From the NCBI RefSeq assembly GCF_001270065.2, contig NZ_LFYT02000002.1, positions 62,001 to 126,000 of the forward strand: DNA of 64,000 nt, read 5' to 3'. The translations under genes were made by a program, and so were the position numbers. Every line of letters starts with the position of its first letter. The stretch's first letter is position 1. Source of the DNA: Limnohabitans planktonicus II-D5 (GTDB taxonomy: Bacteria; Pseudomonadota; Gammaproteobacteria; Burkholderiales; Burkholderiaceae_C). Shown here in pieces: positions 46,401-58,400 of the stretch. Below the pieces are notes generated by a model that saw nothing but the letters and a program-made list of their open reading frames with translations, made no database searches and had not been told where the DNA came from.

Positions 46401-49400
46401 CCTTTCAGGCTCAAGCCCGCCATGCCTTGCAGGGAAACGCCTGCAGCCGTTGCCTTCAAGCCCACAAAAGCGCCCGCGCCTGCCGTGTCTGCCAGCACCA
46501 TCAGACCGATGTCTGCGTTGCTCAGCGCTACACCCGCGAAGCTGTCAGTGCCAATGCCGCTGCCAAAGCTGGCCGTCACGCCCTTAGCGGACAGTGCGGT
46601 CACCTCCATCATGCGCTGGGTGCCGTCGTCCAGCGTGGTGTTGCGTTGGCCCATGCGGGCCAGCCCGAAAGTGCCTTGCAAGAGGACCGAAGCGCCAATG
46701 CTGATGTTGGCATCGGCGGCCAGGGCCAAGAAGGCACCGCCTGCGCTGGCAAAGTCCAGTGTCATCGTGTCGGCCACGTTGTTGGTGACCTTGCCGGTCA
46801 GCACCTGGATTTTCTGCTCAGGGGTGCCCAAGTCCAGCACATCACGCGCAGCCGCGCCGGCCTGACTGCCAAAGACCTGATTGGCTTCCAGGCTCAGCGA
46901 GTTGGCTTCCATCACCAAATCCTGTGCTTGCAAGCCCAGATCCTCTGCATTCAGCGCGATCTGGTCCACATGGGCTTTGACCGCCAGCCAGGAGCGGGTG
47001 TCATCGGCACCGGCATTGAGCGGACGCAGCAAGGCCATGGCCAGATCCAGACCCGTGACGCTGATGCCGCTGACGGATGCTGTCAAGTCATTCGCACCCA
47101 CCACAAAGCCTGTGGCGCGCAGCGTCTTGCCGCCCACCACGATGTCGCGTTCCTGACGCGAGACTACGGCAGAGCCAGAAGCCGTCAGCTCATTGCCCAC
47201 CTTGACGGACAGGGTGCCGCCGACTTCGATGCGTTCGCCGCTGAAGTCCAGCTTGCCAGCCACTTTGGTGCCGTATTGGATCGTCAAAGCTTTGTCACCG
47301 GACCAGTCCAGCGTGCTGGTGTTGGCTTCGCCCAAGGCGTTGGTGCCCATGCCCAGGTTCAAGGCCAGACGCAGGTTCTGACCGGACACATCCACACCGA
47401 AAGCCGCCGTGCCCAGCACGGCCATCGACTCGGCCATGCCCTGGACCGACAGCCAGCTGCGCTGGTCATTGAGCACATTCGATTTGGCCAGCACCAGACC
47501 GAAGTCCAGGCCGCTCAAACTGAAGCCCAAAGCCGCCGCGTCGGCACCCGTGGTCAAACGCGCAGAGACACCGACGCCACCCATCACCAAGGCGCGGGTA
47601 TCCACAGTGCCGCCACCGGTCAGGCTGACGGTGCGCCGGGCGGTTTCAAAACCCAGCGTGCCGCTGAAGGTGGCCACATCGCCCACCTGCACTTCCACCG
47701 TGCCGCTGGCGCGCAAGAGCTGGCCCTGCCCGCCATCCATGTCGAGCTTCTTGAAGCTGTCGGCCTCGGTGCCCACACGCACACTCACAGGCAAAGCCTT
47801 GAAGTCGATGACGTGGGTGTCGGCAACCAAGCCATCGGCCAGACCGTAGACCTGGTTGAGTTCCAGGTTCAGCGAGGTGGCCGCCAGGGTGACCTCAGGC
47901 AGGCCCACCAGTTCTACCGCAGCAGCTTGCGCCGACAAGGCCATCCAGCGCGCGTTGCCCAACAAGTTGCCTGCGGCATCCTTGGCACCACTGGCCGCGC
48001 TGAACAGGCCCAGCGCCAGATCGGCCTGGGTCAGGGACAGGCCGACCGCGTCGGCGTTGAGCGTGTCCAGCGTGTCGATCTTGCCGTCGTTGTTGGTGTC
48101 GACCCGGTAAGGGCCGCCCACGCCAAAGAAAGCGTTGACCTGGCTCATGCCCACGGCCAGTTGATCGACCTCGATCTGGGCACCATCGGCCAGTTGCACC
48201 TCGGCCGTGCGTTTTTCGAAGGCGGCTGCGCCATCCACATACACCGACCCGGCGATGTCCAGTTGCACATTCGCCCAGACACGGATCACCTCGTGGTCCG
48301 CGCCCTTGAGCGTCAGCGCCTGGGTGCTGCCCGTGCCGGTGACCACGTTGAAGGGCGTGCTGGCAAAGTCCAGCACACGTCCACTTAGCGTGTCGCCCAG
48401 ATTGATCTGCACGCTGGCGTCCGTCACCTCTGCCGTGACCGAGGGCACGCCCACCAAGCGGGCGGCGCCTGCCGTGGCCTGCAAAGCCAGACGGGTCGGC
48501 ATCGCCTGCGCCCCGGTGAGCACCGGCGTGGTGAACAGGCCGCGCCCGGTGGCCGCTGCCGTCAGCTGCGTGCCATTGTGGTTCAGCGCCACCGAACGCC
48601 AGTCGATGCCTGAAGAGCTGTTGATCTGACGCCAGGTGACGCCCAGGTCGTTGGACAGCCAGATGCCACCGTTGGCCCCGTTGGCCGCTGCCGCGATGGT
48701 GCTGCCATCGTCCGAAATGGCCACCGCCGTCCAGGCGCGTGGCGTGGCCACGGCCGTCCAGCCCCAATCGGCCTGGCGGGTATCGGCCACATACAGTCTT
48801 TGGCCCGATGCGGCTGCCACCAGCACGGCACCCTTGACCGAAGTCTCAGGGGCCAATTCGTTGGGGACACTGTCCAGCGCTTCGCTGGCATCCACCGACA
48901 CCCAGCTCGCGCCGCTGGGCAGACCCTGGTTTTGGCGCGCCCAGCTGGTGGCGCCCTGCGCGCCGACTTCACCCAGGAAAATGCCGGTGCTGGCCGCAGC
49001 CAGCAAACGGCCGCCCGCATCAAAGGCCGCCAATGACTGCCACTGCAGGTCACGGGCATCGATGGGCATCGTCGCTTCCTTCCAGCTGCCAGGCGCAGCG
49101 CTCTGGCCATTGAGCATGCCGCGCATCAGGTCGCGGTCGCTGGCCCGCAAGACCTCGGCCTGACCCTGACCCACCACGCTCACATCGAGGCGGAAGGGAT
49201 TGTTCTTCACCTTGCCGGTGAAGCTGATGACGTTGCCGTCACCCCCCAGATTCACCACAGCGCCTGCTGCCTGCAGCTGCGCAGCCTGGGTCTTCACTTG
49301 ATCCAGGACCAGTTGCTGCTGGGCGATCAGTTGGCTCAGCTCCTTGATCACCGAATTGTTCATGCCGAACAGGTTGAGCGATTTCAGTGCGCCCAGCTGG

Positions 49401-52400
49401 CGATTCAAGGCGTCCATCTGGGTTTGCTTGGCCGTGATCTGGTCTTGCCACTTTTGTGGTTCGGCAAAAATGGCCCGCAGCTTGTTGGCCACATTGGCCT
49501 GAATCTGGGCGTTGCTGGCCAAGCCACCGGTGCCGTTGCCTTTGGCTGTGAGGTCATTGGCCACCACGGTGTAGGTGACAGGCCGGGTGCTCACGCCCGT
49601 CAGGGTGATCACATCGCCTGCGGCATAAGTGCCGCTCAGGGCCAGCATGTCCAGCTGGGCCTGCAATGCAGAGGCGGCATGAACCCAGTCCACACCGCCC
49701 TTGCCTGTGACTTTGGCTTTGAAGCTGGTCCAGCCTGCATCGGGCTTGTCCGAGCGGGCCTCCAGGACCACCACCGCACCCGAGCCTGTGGCCGTGACCA
49801 CACTGCCCGCCGCATCATTGAGCGCCTTGCGCAGCTTGGCCGTGACGTTGGCCAGCACCTGCGCGGCGCTGCCTTTGACCTTGCTGGTCGAGGTGCCGTC
49901 CGAGGTCAGGTCGTCGCTGACCACCTTGTAAACCACATCCGCTGTGGCCAGCCCAGTGAGGGTGAGGGTGTCGCCCGCCACAAAGCTGCCAATCACCTGG
50001 AAAGCGTCCTGACGCAAAGGCGAGCGAATGTCTGCGCTGACGATCAGGTCGTCTTTCACCAGGGCCGCATCGGTGTAACGGTCGTTGTAGGCCGATACCG
50101 TGCGCCAGGTGGCACCGCCATCGCTGGAGCGCAGAATGCCGCCGCCGTCCACCGTGGCCACAATCGTCTGGCCATCGGTAGACACGGTCACCGAGGTGAA
50201 GCGCACGCCCTTGGGTGCGGTGGTGCTGGCTTTCCAGTTCTGCCCACCATCGGTAGACAGCCACAAAGCCGCATCGGTGCTGCCAGCCGTCAGGTTGGCC
50301 ACGGCCACCTGCAGCGTGTCGGACACGGCCACATCGCGCCAGTCGAGCTTTCGCGACAAGGTTTCGCGCACCATCTCGCGCTCGGCGGCCAGCATCAGCG
50401 CAAAGTCCACATCGGCCAGCGAGAAGCCCAGGGCATCTGCGCCCGGGGTGTCTTGGGCATCGATCTTGTTGTCGTTGTTGGTGTCGATCAGCGGTCCGCC
50501 GTTCAGGCCTGCAAAGGCCTGCAAGTTGGCCCCGCCCAGGGTCAACACATCGTGGCTGACCACACTGCCGTCATCCAGCCTGAGCGAGCGCACCGACTTT
50601 TCAAAGCCCAGCGAGCCGCCCGCGTAGAAGAAATCGCCCACCTGCAGCTTCACATCGCCTGCGGCGCGCAGCAGCGGGCCTTTGTCGCTGTCCACATCGA
50701 TCACGCGGCTGGTGCCGGTGCCGGTCACCACCGTCAGGGGTGACTTTTTCAGGTTGAGCACCTGTGTGGCGCTGTCGGTGCCATCGGGCACGCCAAAGAC
50801 CTGGTTGGCCTGCACCTCCAGGCTGCTGACTTCCACCTTCAAGGCCGAAGAGCCCACAAAGGCCACCGTGTCGGCGCTGGCTTCCAGGGCAAACCAGCCC
50901 ATGCCGCCAAAGCGTGCGGGCTGACCGGCGCGGGCCGAGAACATGGCCAGGGCGAACTCGCCGCCTTCCATGGCAAAGCCCACGGCAGACGCATTGGGCG
51001 TGTCCAGGCTGTCGATCTTGCCGTCCAGATTGCTGTCCACCCAGTAGGGGCCGCCCACACCGGCAAACAGGTTCAGACCCGTGCCCCCCAGCGTGAGCTT
51101 GTCCACCAAGACCGTGCTCTTGTCGGCCAGCTCCACCGAGCCGGTGGATTTTTCCAGGCCCAGCGAACCGCTGGCAGACACAAAGCCTGCAGCGGCCAGC
51201 TCAAAGTCACCGCTGGCGCGGATGGATTCACCCAGCTTGCCATCCAGCGTGAGGTCGATGGAGCTGTCGTAGCCGGTGGCCACCGTCAGGGCTTGGGTCT
51301 TGAGGTCCAGCACCTGAGTGGGCGCATCCACAGCGCTCACACCAAACACCTGGTTGATGCGCACGTCCAGGCGCTGCGCCGTGGCCGTGATGCCCGAGAC
51401 GCCCACCAGGGCCACTTCATCGGCCGAGGCCTGCAAAGCCACCCAGTTGCGGGCGCTGGCCTTGTCCCAGGCCAGGGCCAGACCGAACTCGGCATTCGTC
51501 ACCGTCATGCCCATGGCCTGCGGGTTGATGTCGTCTTTCAGGTCGATCGTGCCGTCCTGGTTGGTGTCGCTGCGGTACGGGCCGTTGACGCCCACAAAGG
51601 CATTGAGCTCGGTGCCGCCGATGGTCAGCAGTCGGGTGTTGACTGTTTTGCCATCGGCCAGGGTCAGCGAAACCTCGGACTTTTCAAGGGCCATGGTGCC
51701 GCTGGCCGACAGGAAACCCGCCACCTGCAAGTCCATGCCCCCGGAAGCGCGCACCAAGGTGCCCCGCTGTCCGTCGTGCGTCAGCATCAGCGACTGGCCG
51801 GTGCCCGTGGCAATCTGCACCGCATCGCCCTGGAACACGCCGGGCGTGACCTCGCGGCGCACAAAGTTGATCACCTTGGAGGCGCTTTGCGCCTCGCTGA
51901 AGCCCTGGGCCATGTTGATGTCGATGCCCAGCGAATGGATGTCCAAATCGATGTTGTCCGGCAAGCCCACCGGCATGTCGATGCGGCCCACACTGCCCGT
52001 CAAGGCCAGCCAGCTCTTGTCCTTGTAGTCGGATGAAGTCACCGGGTCAGCCTTGAACAGGGCCAGGCCAAACGCCACATCGCTCACGGCCAGGCCGCGT
52101 GCATCGGGGTTGATCTCATCGGCGCTCACCACGCCGTCCTCGTCCAGATCGATGCGGTAAGGCCCCACGCCCACAAAAGCGTTCAAACCGGTGCCGCCAA
52201 TGCTCAGCAGCTGGGTGTCCACCTTGGAGCCATCGGCCAGTGTGACCGCTTGGGCGCGTCGTTCAAAGCCCAGCGAGCCACTGACGTCAAAGAAGTCCCC
52301 CACACGCAGCGCCACATCGCCGGTGGCGCGCACGTATTGGCCCAGTCGGCCGTCCAGGTCAATGGCCTGGGTGCGGCCGGTGCCGACCACCACATCCAGC

Positions 52401-55400
52401 TTGCGATCGCCCGCAAAGTCGATGACCTTCTTGTCCGCGTCTTGTGTGTCGGCCACGCCGGAGACCAGATTGAGTTGAAGGGCAATGTTGCGCGCTTCGA
52501 GGGTGACATCGGGGATGCCCACCACCTGCACCGCACCAGCCGTGGCCTCGAGCGCCGACCATTGCAGGCCCGCAGCCACGGTTTGTCCGGCACGCGGCGA
52601 GAACAATGCCAGCGCAAAATCCACATTGCTCAGGGCCAGGCCCATGGCATCGGGGTGGTTCGACGCGTTGTATTGGCCGTTTTTGGGGCCATTGAGGCCC
52701 ACAAAGGCGTTCAAATTTTGACCGCCCAAAGACAGCATGTCCGCCTTGACCTGGGTGCCGTCGGCCAGCACCACATCGCGGGTGGACTTTTCAAGGCCCA
52801 TGGAGCCCGAGGCCGAAATGAAATCCGCGATCTGGAATTCAAAATCAGCCGAGGCCCGCACCAACGCGCCCTGGCTGGCCAGGTGCTTGATCTGGACCGA
52901 CTTGCCCTGCACACCGGTTTCGATGGTCAGGGCGTTCCTGTGATCGACCACGTTTTGGCCGTCGGTGCCCACGTTGATGGCCACCGCCATGTTGCGTGCC
53001 TGGAAGTCCATGAGCGGCACGCCGTATTCGGTGGCGCTTTGCGACGTGGCGTTCAGGCTCAGCCAGCCACGCGGCGAAGCGCTGCCCGTGGGTGTTTTTT
53101 CCTGGTACAGGGCCAGACCGATGTCCACACCGGTCAACTCGAAACCGGCCGCAAACGGGTTGATTTTCTCTTCGTCCAGATTGCCGTCGTGGTCGGTGTC
53201 CAGACGGTAAGGGCCGTTGAGCCCCACAAAGGCCATCAGATTGGCACCGCCCACCAGCCAACGTTGCGTTTTCGCAGTGCCGTTGGCCAGCGTGACCTCC
53301 TCCAGCGAACTGCGCAGGGCGAATCGGCCATCCACCGTCAGGAAGTCGGCCGCCTGCAGCGTCATGCCCACGTCGTAGCTGCGGCTGGTGCCGAAATAGT
53401 CTGCGTTGAAGAACATGCCCAGCATGTCCATGTCATTTTGGCCATGGGCCGTGATGCTCAGCTGATCGGCCAGCGGACGCTGCACCGCATCGAGCACCAG
53501 GCTCGAACCCTCTTGCGTGAGCTGCAGCAAGCCACTGCCGTCGCCAAAACCAAACAAACCCGTGCCTTGCGTGAATTGACCCGACAGATCACCCGCCTGG
53601 ACCAGCGCAAAGTGCTGCAGGCGCTGGGGCAAAAAGTCATTGCTGAGCGACACATCAAGGGTGGCGCCGTTGTCCATCGTCAAGGTGCCGGTGACTTCCA
53701 GCCGGTCGATCTGGCTGGCTGTGGCGCCCGACAGGCGCAAAGCCAGGTGCTGGTTGGCAGCAATCCGCTGGTTGCCCTCTATGCGCAACACGCCAGTTGC
53801 GCCACTGCGACCGAAGGTGCCCGCCGCTGGAGCGCCCGTTGCATCCACCAAGCGCAGACCGTTGGCTGCACGGATGACGATGTCACCCGCAGCGTCCAGC
53901 TCGGTCGCTGCCCCTTGGTCCACCGTCTCGGTGGCCGCCAGCGTGATGCCGCCACGGCCCGCCACGATGCCGCCTTGCAGCACGATGCGCGCATCTGCGC
54001 CGCTGGCACTCAGGCGCACAGCGCCCGCGCCCGAGGTCTTGACCGTGGCCACATCTGCCACATTGGCCAAGGTCAAAGTGCCTGTCACATCGGCGCTGCC
54101 GGTGGTGACTTCAATGTGGCCGCCATCGGTGCTGCTCAAACCGGTGAGCGTGGATTCGGAGGCAGCCGCTGCGCTGCCCGCTCGCGCCAGGCTCAGGGTG
54201 ACGCTGCCCAGCGTGAGCTCATTGCGCTCATTCAGGCGCATGCTGCCCGCGCTGCTGGCGGCCAGGGTGTTGACAGATATTTCAATGGCCCCAGCCACGC
54301 TGCTGACGGCCATGCCGCCAGAGCGCACCGCACCGCCAATGTCTTGGGCGGCTTGCAGCAGCAACTGCCCCGCCTGGACATCGGCTTGGCTGGAGTCGAC
54401 GGTGTCGCCGTCGATGATGGAGCCACCTCGGGCGATCAAAGCCACGCTGGCGTTGCCAGCGGCAATGCTCGACACAGTGATCGCGTCGCCAGACACCACG
54501 CGCACGGTGCCGCCCATGTTGGTCATGTTGCCTGCAGTGTCCAGGCGCACCGCAGCGCCCATCAGCACCGAGCCCGCGCCGCTGACCAACTCGATGGTGC
54601 CGTCGGGGTTGACCACCGAGGGCGCATCCAGCGTCACGCGGTCCAGGTGCAGGCCGCCGGACTGCGCCGACAGCGTCTCAAAACCTTGCCAGGCCAGCAG
54701 GCTGACACGCCCGCCTTGGGCCGTGACCGTGGCCACCGCATCGCCCTGGCGCTGGGCCAGCACATCGCGGTCTGAGGCGAGCAACACATCGCCATCGCCA
54801 TTGCCATCGCCGTCCACGCTCAGGCCCGAGGCCTTCAAGCCCAAGCTCGATTGGGCCGACAAGAGCAAAGAGCCGCCCAGCACAGAGGCGCCCACAGCGC
54901 TGGTGCCTGTGACGCTGTTCAAGACCAGGGCATCGCCTTCGGCACCCACACCACCGCCCACGGTGATGAACTGCACATCGCTGGCCACCAAATCGGCAGC
55001 CCCGCCCACAGCCTGGCCCAAAATCTGGCCCGCTTGGGTTTCCAGACGGGCGTTGCCGCCCGTGCTCAGGCCCGTCAGGCCCAGATCGCCCGACTTCGCA
55101 TTCAGCGTCAAATCACCCGACACCTTGCCCGAAACACGGGAGAGCACGGCTGCGCCATCGCTCAAACCCTGCAGCAGGAGTTGGACGGTGCCGTTGCCGA
55201 CCTGGGCACCCAGGAAGGTCTGCAATTGCAAAGCGCCGGCCTCGATCAGGCCGGTGCCAGAAGTCTGCACATCCACCGAAGCGTCGATCACCACCGACTG
55301 GGCACGCAAGGTGTTTTGCACCGTCAGCGTGCCGCCCTGCCCGGCCATGTCCAGCTCGATGCGACCGGCAGCGCCAGCCACCGTCACGGCCCCGGCCAGG

Positions 55401-58400
55401 GTCAGGCCAGAGCCGATGCTGCGCAGCACCACGTCGCCATTGACCACATCGCCACCCACCTCCCCACCGGCCACAAGACCAGTGACCGTCAGCGCCTCGG
55501 TGCTCAGGTTGTCCAGCCAGACCTGTGCGCCCGCCGTGACCTGCAAGGTCTGCACGGCAATCGCCAGACCCGCGCGAGGCGCAAAGCTCACCCCCTCCAG
55601 CCCCGCCAACGGATTGGCGAGGATGTCGCCCGCCACATCCAGCATCAGGCTCTGGGCCGTGATGGCCGCAGCCGACTGCACGCGGCTCAGATCAGCACCT
55701 TGCCAAACACTGCGTGGCGCGGCCAGGCCGCGCAAATCACCACCGACCCGAATCTGGGCATCCCCCGTGGTGATCACGCGGGTGCGCAGGTCCATGTCCC
55801 CGCCCACACGCGCCGCAAATGCGCTGCTGCCCAAATCCAGCGCCACAGGGTCGCCGTTGGCGTCGCGCGCATCCACGATCAGATGGCCGCCCACCTCGAG
55901 ATTCAAGGCCAGACCCGCAGGCAATGGCCCAGTGATCCACAGCGAGCCCGACACTTTCAAAGTCAGGCTGCTCAGGTTTTCCGTCACCCCAGACAAGACC
56001 GCGTCACCTTCAATGGTGAGGGTCCGGCTGGATTCGCCCGACACAAAGGCGTTGCTGACCCGGGCCGCGTCCACGGCCGTGACATTCTCGGTCGGTACCA
56101 CCACAGCGCCCGACCGCTCACGGTCGGTGCTGCCGCTGCGCAAGAAGCCCCGCGCCACGGCATGGATCAAACCGCCCGCCACCAGCGAAATCTCGCCCAC
56201 CTGGCCCGCCAGCGCAATCAGCTGGCTGTCAGCGGCCAAGTGGATGTCATCCCCCGACACCAGTTCCAGCGCTTTCGCTTCGGCCACCTTCAGCTGCGCC
56301 TGGCCGCGCAATGCGCCTTCGGCACGCACGGTGATGCCGCCGCCCAGGGCTTGCAGCGTGCCCAGGCTCAGGCCTGCGGCCTGGCCCCAGCCGTCCACGT
56401 CGGTGAAGCTCAGGTCACCCTCACCGGCGCTGGCGTCCAGCGCATCTGCAGCCACCAGCAGCGCGTCAATGCCCGTTTTGGCATTGAGCGTGAGGTGTCC
56501 GGCCACGATGACCGGCGCTTGGCCCAAGCCTGCCGCCTGCGTGATGGCACCGCCATCGGCCTTGAGGCTGATCGCCCCTGCGGCCACTGGCGTGCCGCCT
56601 GCAAGGCGCTCGGCAAGGCTGTTGGCCCAAGGCCCAGCCACAATTCGGCCCATCTCGATGCGGCCACCGGCCGTGACCTCGACGGCCCCACCCGCGCTGA
56701 AGAGCGTGGCGTTGGCCGCCTGGACCATGTCTTTGCCCGCCAAGAGCTGAATCACCCCAGCTCCCGAGGTGCGCAAGTCGGCGTTGATCAGAATGTTGCC
56801 GGTTGCGCCATCCAGGGCGCGCAGCGTCAAGCCGCCCGAACCGGCCAAAATGCCCGCGCCACCTTGAAGGGCGGGCTTGCCCTGCACCTCGATCTGACCG
56901 AGCAGTGCCGTGATGGACACCGCACCGGCCACGCCACTGCGCAGACCCGAACGCGGCCCTTCAAACAGCACACCTCGGCTGACCAGGCCTGCCTGGCTCA
57001 CGGTGTTCAGTGCCGCAGGCGGCAAGCTCCCCACCACCAGACCGTCTTTTTCCACGAGGCGAATGTCACCGTTTTCGGTGGTCGCGCTGATGCGGTCTAG
57101 CGATGTGCGCAAAACCGTGTCGTCGCTCGTGCCGCCGATGCCGGTCACGGCCGACAACTCGACAGCCGAGCCCGTCAGGTTCCAGGCATCGCTGGCCAGG
57201 GTTGCAAAGTTCTCTGCGCTTTGGATGCCACCGGCACCCGCCACCACCGAGATCATGGACCCGTCAATCTTCAAGGCCCCGTCTGTGAGGCTGGCGTCCA
57301 CCTGCCCCAAAGTCACGCCCTGTTTGCCTTGCTCGGACAGCAGCAAGATGTTGCCGCCTTCGGTGAAGGCCTTGGCCGTAGCGGCCATGCTCAGGTCGCC
57401 GGTACGCGCCTGGAACACCAGATCGCCTCCGCCGCTGTTGACCGTGCTGCCCTCACCCAAAGTGAAGGTGCCGCCACCGCTCAGGCTCATCGCACCGCCG
57501 TAGGAACGCACCGATACACCATTGGCCACGTTCAGGATGGCACCCGTGTCTTCTGCAGACAACAAGGCATTGCCGCCGTAGATGCTGACATCCTTGGCCA
57601 GCGTGAGACCGCCCACCAGCACCCGCACCACGGCACTGGCCGTGTGGGCCTGGCTGCCCACCGTGAAGCCGGCAAGGCTTTCAGTTTGTGTGCTCAAAGT
57701 GCCACCCAAAACGGCATTGCCGCCTGCGGTGGTCTCGATGTCATCCACAGACTTGAACGTCCCGTCCACGACCCCAAGCGCCAGCGCCCGGCTGGCCTGC
57801 AGCGAGACCGACGCACCGGCCCGCAAGGCCAGCACATCCACCCCGATTTCCAGCTTGTCCTGACGCCGGCCCATATGGCCCACGCCACCGCCCACGTCCA
57901 CCAGGAGCTGGCCTGCAAGGACGTCGTCGGCCGCATCGTCCTGCACTTCGCTGAGACTGCCACCGGCCAGCAAGGCCACGGTGCCATCGCCCGCATCGAT
58001 GCGCTCGAGCACGATGTCCTTGAGCACCTGCAGGCGCAAATGGCCTGCGGGTTTTTCGGTGTTGGCGCGTGCGGCCAGCACGATGCTCGCTTGGGCCGCT
58101 TGCAAGAAAGAACCACCGGCCTGCACCAGCAAATTGCCACTGTGGTGTTCGATGTTCGTGGCCGTGTCCTGCACGATGTCGCCAGCCGCTTGCAGGTGCA
58201 AGGTGCCCTCGCCCACCCGAATGCTGCGCTTGAAGTGGAGATCGCCAGTGGTCGACGCCATGCGCAAGACGCTGTCGGGGTCCGACGCCAAGGTCAAGTC
58301 CGTGTCCAGCGTCAGATCGCCGGAGGCCTTGAGCAAAATGCGGGCATCGCTGTTGACCTTCAGTGCCGTCAGGCTCAGATCGTCCACATCGTTGATCGCG

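Noticed and set aside
53640-56750. Very long open frame of 1,036 codons on the plus strand opposite the giant gene, with other long antisense frames such as at 41,462-43,486, 46,349-48,388 and 52,250-54,775
   Set aside because: These are antisense shadows of a GC-rich giant gene that seldom uses codons giving stops on the other strand. The predicted proteins are repetitive Arg/Pro/Ser or His/Gln-rich and match no family.
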